A stretch of DNA of 64,000 nt, taken from Chaetorhynchus papuensis. Its lineage: Eukaryota; Chordata; Aves; Passeriformes; Rhipiduridae. The stretch is from contig VWYX01000616.1 in assembly GCA_013396525.1 (NCBI GenBank), positions 133,316 to 197,315 on the forward strand, given 5' to 3'. Below the pieces are notes generated by a model. That model was not told where the DNA came from. It ran no database searches and worked only from the letters and a program-made list of their open reading frames with translations. The position numbers were made by a program, and so were the translations under genes. Shown piece by piece: positions 61,401 through 64,000 of the stretch; the stretch's first letter is position 1, and every line of letters starts with the position of its first letter.

Positions 61401-63498
61401 CAGTGGAAGTAAGTTATGTCAATTCTGCAAATTTTCACATGCCCAAGAGCGACAAAAATTTCCTCTTTCTACTTCCGACTAGGTATGACACCATAAAATT
61501 AACATAATGCTTTTCAATGAGCAATATGGCATTGTAGAATGACAATAAATTAACTCTATTTGTTTTCCCTTTAACTTGTGTCTTTGATACATAAAATCAA
61601 GTTTAAAGCATATAGAAGAGAAACTTTTAGAAAACTTGTAGTGCTACTTTATAACTAGCACTTGCAATTGAAAAATTCACTGGAATGAATCTGGGAGGGG
61701 TATCAGCGCACATGATCTCCACCTACCAGCTCTACCACAGTCCATGCCTATTTTCTCTTAGGCCTCTGAAGGTAAAAGCTCAAGGTAAGAATTATAGGTG
61801 AAGGAGAAAGGGCCTGCAAAACAGTTCCAACGCAGAAAAAACTACATTCTGAAAGAAGATAAATTTCTTTAGAGGGAAATTCTAAATTTGATTGGAAGTT
61901 AAGAATTTTCATTTTCCTGTTAAAACACTACTGGGAGGGTAAATTCTCATTTCCTTCATATTGAATATTAGTAGATGATACAAATTTTTTCAAAAAAAAA
62001 AAGTTTTCCAAATATTGAGAAGTCTTAAGAAATTATCATTGCATGTTTGCTTTAGATTTTCACTTGTGGTTTCATGAACCCTTTTACCTTTTTAAGAGGA
62101 GTAGGTGCTGGCTGCAATACAAAAGAAGTCATAGACAGGCTGAGATACCTGGAAGCTGAAATTGAAGATTTAGAGCTAAAAGAAAAAGAATTGGATCAGC
62201 AGAAACTGTGGCTTCAACAAAGTATCAAGAACGTCATGGATGATTCTACAAACCACCAATATCCTTTTAAATTAATTGTGTGCATTTTGGAACTAGAATT
62301 AAAGCAACACTTAAAGTTTGGGTAATGGATAAAGCATAATGTAGCCCATTTTATCCTGAAGCAAGGTAAGGCAAGTATTTTTTCAGGTTTTGCTTCAACA
62401 AAAGAAGATATATTAGTTACATGACTTTAACTTCTATGACTGTGATTGGTAATGTGAAAATAATTTAGCATATATACATATGTACAGCAGTAACTTTTAA
62501 GTCAATAGTATAATCCTAGTGTCTTATTTGAAATTAGTTATATTGCTTCCAGAACTTGAATTTATACTTTGGTACCAATGCTTTACATGAGTCTTTTTTG
62601 TTGCTTCATTTTGAAAAGATTAAGCTATCACCCGAAGATAAATTGAGTTGACAAAGTCCTGAAGCTTGTTGGGTTTCAAACTGGAAAAAAAAATCCTGTA
62701 TATAAATATCAGAGAGTTCCAGCTGCATTGTTCATAAGCATGTGTATAGCTGTCTTGCAGAATACACACCTGAGATTGGGAGCAGGTATGTGCCCTATAA
62801 TACTATTGATAAGTACTTAAAATTTACTGGATTTTCTGTACAGAAACTGTTTCTGTAAAATGGATTTTGTAGCAAAGGAGATTGAAGTTAAATTTTAGGA
62901 GAAACTTTCCTTTTGGAAGAGCTAGCACTGGAATTGATCCCCCAGGGAGCTGGTGGAATATCTGTCACTGGAGGTTTTGCAGAAGAGGAAAGACAAACAT
63001 CTGTCTGGAATGTCTGAACAGTGGATCAATCCTACCTTGAGGCAGAGGAATGGGATGGCAGATGACTTCTGAAGTTCCCCCTAGCAGTATTTTTGTGTGA
63101 TTCCGGGAAATGCTGATACATACCTGAATTCTGTATTGTCAAGTTAGCAAGGTAATGGTATTCTTCAAAACAAGATTTTACATGTTCTCCTTTTTTAGGA
63201 GAACTGCTTCTCATTCAAGTTACACAACTATTTTTCTTTTTGTATTTTCTTTGCAGATACAGGTTTTTTCTTTAAAACACAGATCTCTTGTTATTTGTAA
63301 CAAGCCATTCTGAAAGTCAAAAATAATGCCTCGATTACACCTCTAAGTAACTATAATAACATTATAGTTTAGGCTCAGTTTGGACAAACTCCTAAAGGGC
63401 AACAAATACCAGTTTTATATTGCTTTAAGAAAAATGTTCCTTGACATAAATTACATTTTCATATGTCACCCATGAAGATATCTGCAACTGCTTCAATG
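55102..63498 (+). CDS. E2F5: E2F5 transcription factor, first four coding exons (partial)
   Basis: Exons 55102-55227, 61299-61408, 62097-62258 and 63455-63498 join in phase to 147 codons and continue past the right edge. E2F5 is a DP-dependent E2F that recruits the pocket proteins p130/p107 to repress cell-cycle genes. Seen here are the winged-helix DNA-binding domain with the RRIYD contact motif ([20 protein letters not shown]), then the dimerisation coil ([20 protein letters not shown]) and the start of the marked-box region ([14 protein letters not shown]). The match to human E2F5 is nearly residue for residue. The N-terminus ([17 protein letters not shown]) is much shorter than the Pro-rich human one. 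Intron 3 is a U12-type AT-AC intron. The closest alternative, E2F4, is excluded by the linker and coil sequence. Confidence 0.97.
55540..56010 (+). mobile_element. CR1 3' end in E2F5 intron 1
   Basis: GGGCTACAAAGATGATGAGG, ATGAGGAGCGACTGCGGGAA, GAACAGGCTGCCCAGGCAGG and a tail ending TTCCATG. Fairly well preserved. Confidence 0.93.
56011..61298 (+). other. E2F5: Remainder of E2F5 intron 1
   Basis: Apart from the G homopolymer at 58467-58484, no gene, RNA or mobile element is recognised. The region 60600-61150 is more GC-rich than its surroundings but has no coding signature I trust. Confidence 0.5.
58467..58484 (+). repeat. Homopolymer of 18 G
   Basis: Uninterrupted G run in E2F5 intron 1. 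It can form a G-quadruplex and is prone to sequencing length error. Confidence 0.95.
61299..61408 (+). CDS. E2F5: E2F5 exon 2
   Basis: [20 protein letters not shown] and [16 protein letters not shown]. It holds the DNA-contacting recognition helix. Donor GTAAGT. Confidence 0.98.
62097..62258 (+). CDS. E2F5: E2F5 exon 3
   Basis: [20 protein letters not shown] and [20 protein letters not shown], ending in a split codon at the AT-AC donor ATATCCTTTT. Reading through would give a stop at 62323-62325. Confidence 0.95.
62259..63454 (+). other. E2F5: U12-type AT-AC intron of E2F5
   Basis: The 5' splice site is ATATCCTTTT, identical to the U12 consensus start. A branch element TTCCTTGAC lies at 63437-63445, with its A ten bases from the intron end, and the intron ends AC. 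Splicing here restores the E2F5 frame ([11 protein letters not shown]). No GT donor would do so. Confidence 0.93.
63455..63498 (+). CDS. E2F5: E2F5 exon 4
   Basis: 44 bp: [14 protein letters not shown] plus split Gly, identical in kind to human E2F5. Donor GTAAGT. Confidence 0.95.
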
Positions 63499-64000
63499 GT
63501 AAGTTGCTGCTAGACTTTATTTCTAAAGTGAGGGATTTCTTGAAAAATAACTTGCTAACTAACCTGGTTTTTCCCTGCAAGTATTTTGAATTTAGAAGTA
63601 CTCAATAGTGATCAGTACCAGGTAGATGTCTTATCATGTTCATGGCTACCAAGTTCTGGTATTTTCTAGTTGTAGTCACAGATTGTATAGAATGGAGGCT
63701 CAAGTGGAGTCCTGGTTTTGGATGTCTTTTTTGGTATTCATACTTCTCAGCAGCTTGCCACAGGCCATTAATGGAATATGTTGGTCCAACCCTCCAAAAG
63801 AACCAAGATCCAAATTTCTTATCATTTTCTGGTGGCAGCTGTGGCCAGACAGAGCTTGCGATGCTGTACAAATGGAGCCAGCTGAAGGTCAATGATGGGG
63901 CACTGCTACTAAATCTAAAGGATTCCTGTACAAGTGGTTTGAAGAAATTGTCAAGAAATGCTGGCAGAGGTTACTTTCATTGGCATCATCTCCTGATTTT
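63499..64000 (+). other. E2F5: Start of E2F5 intron 4
   Basis: The next E2F5 exon should encode GDTLLAIQAP-like sequence, and it is not visible before the window ends. Open frames on both strands at 63602-63895 are unrecognised. Confidence 0.6.

Noticed and set aside
62259..62325. Read-through end of E2F5 exon 3
   Set aside because: The extra residues [15 protein letters not shown] are unlike E2F5, and a perfect AT-AC intron starts at the divergence point.

Overview
This is a vertebrate, almost certainly avian, nuclear DNA window. Genes are split into short exons with GT-AG introns. CR1 retrotransposon pieces are frequent and show the bird-typical 3' tail (CCATTCTATGATTC-like). There is one solo retroviral LTR of a type common in birds, and two GC-rich CpG-island promoters. 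No prokaryotic system is present.

Layout. (1) About 1.1-15.4 kb, minus strand: fifteen in-phase exons of an ATAD2-family AAA+ chromatin ATPase. The first AAA module is intact and the second is degenerate. The 5' end is not identified and the 3' end runs off the left edge. Two CR1 pieces and a solo LTR sit in its introns. (2) About 15.4-23.2 kb: AT-rich, mostly without recognisable genes, with CR1 tails and one unexplained exon-like block near 19.8 kb. (3) 23.3-29.6 kb, minus strand: a complete four-exon SLC7A13 (AGT1) amino-acid transporter gene, 488 codons. (4) 31.8-32.4 kb: CpG island carrying a decamer repeat and a 21/22-bp minisatellite just upstream of the next gene. (5) 32.2-51.6 kb, plus strand: complete LRRCC1, 19 coding exons that join in phase to 1,031 codons, close to the human length. 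(6) 51.6-55.1 kb: intergenic, with a CR1 tail. (7) From 55.1 kb to the right edge, plus strand: the first four coding exons of E2F5. Intron 3 has every hallmark of a minor-spliceosome (U12) AT-AC intron.

How the genes relate. LRRCC1 and E2F5 are neighbours in human as well, so this is a conserved block. LRRCC1 is a centriole protein, and E2F5 is a pocket-protein-dependent repressor also used in multiciliated-cell programmes. SLC7A13 lies head-to-head with LRRCC1, and the ATAD2-like gene follows it. As I recall, the human SLC7A13 and ATAD2 genes lie elsewhere on chromosome 8q, so the left half reflects either a rearrangement or an extra ATAD2 paralogue. Exon boundaries were assigned by hand from splice consensus, reading phase and remembered protein families; no alignment was run.
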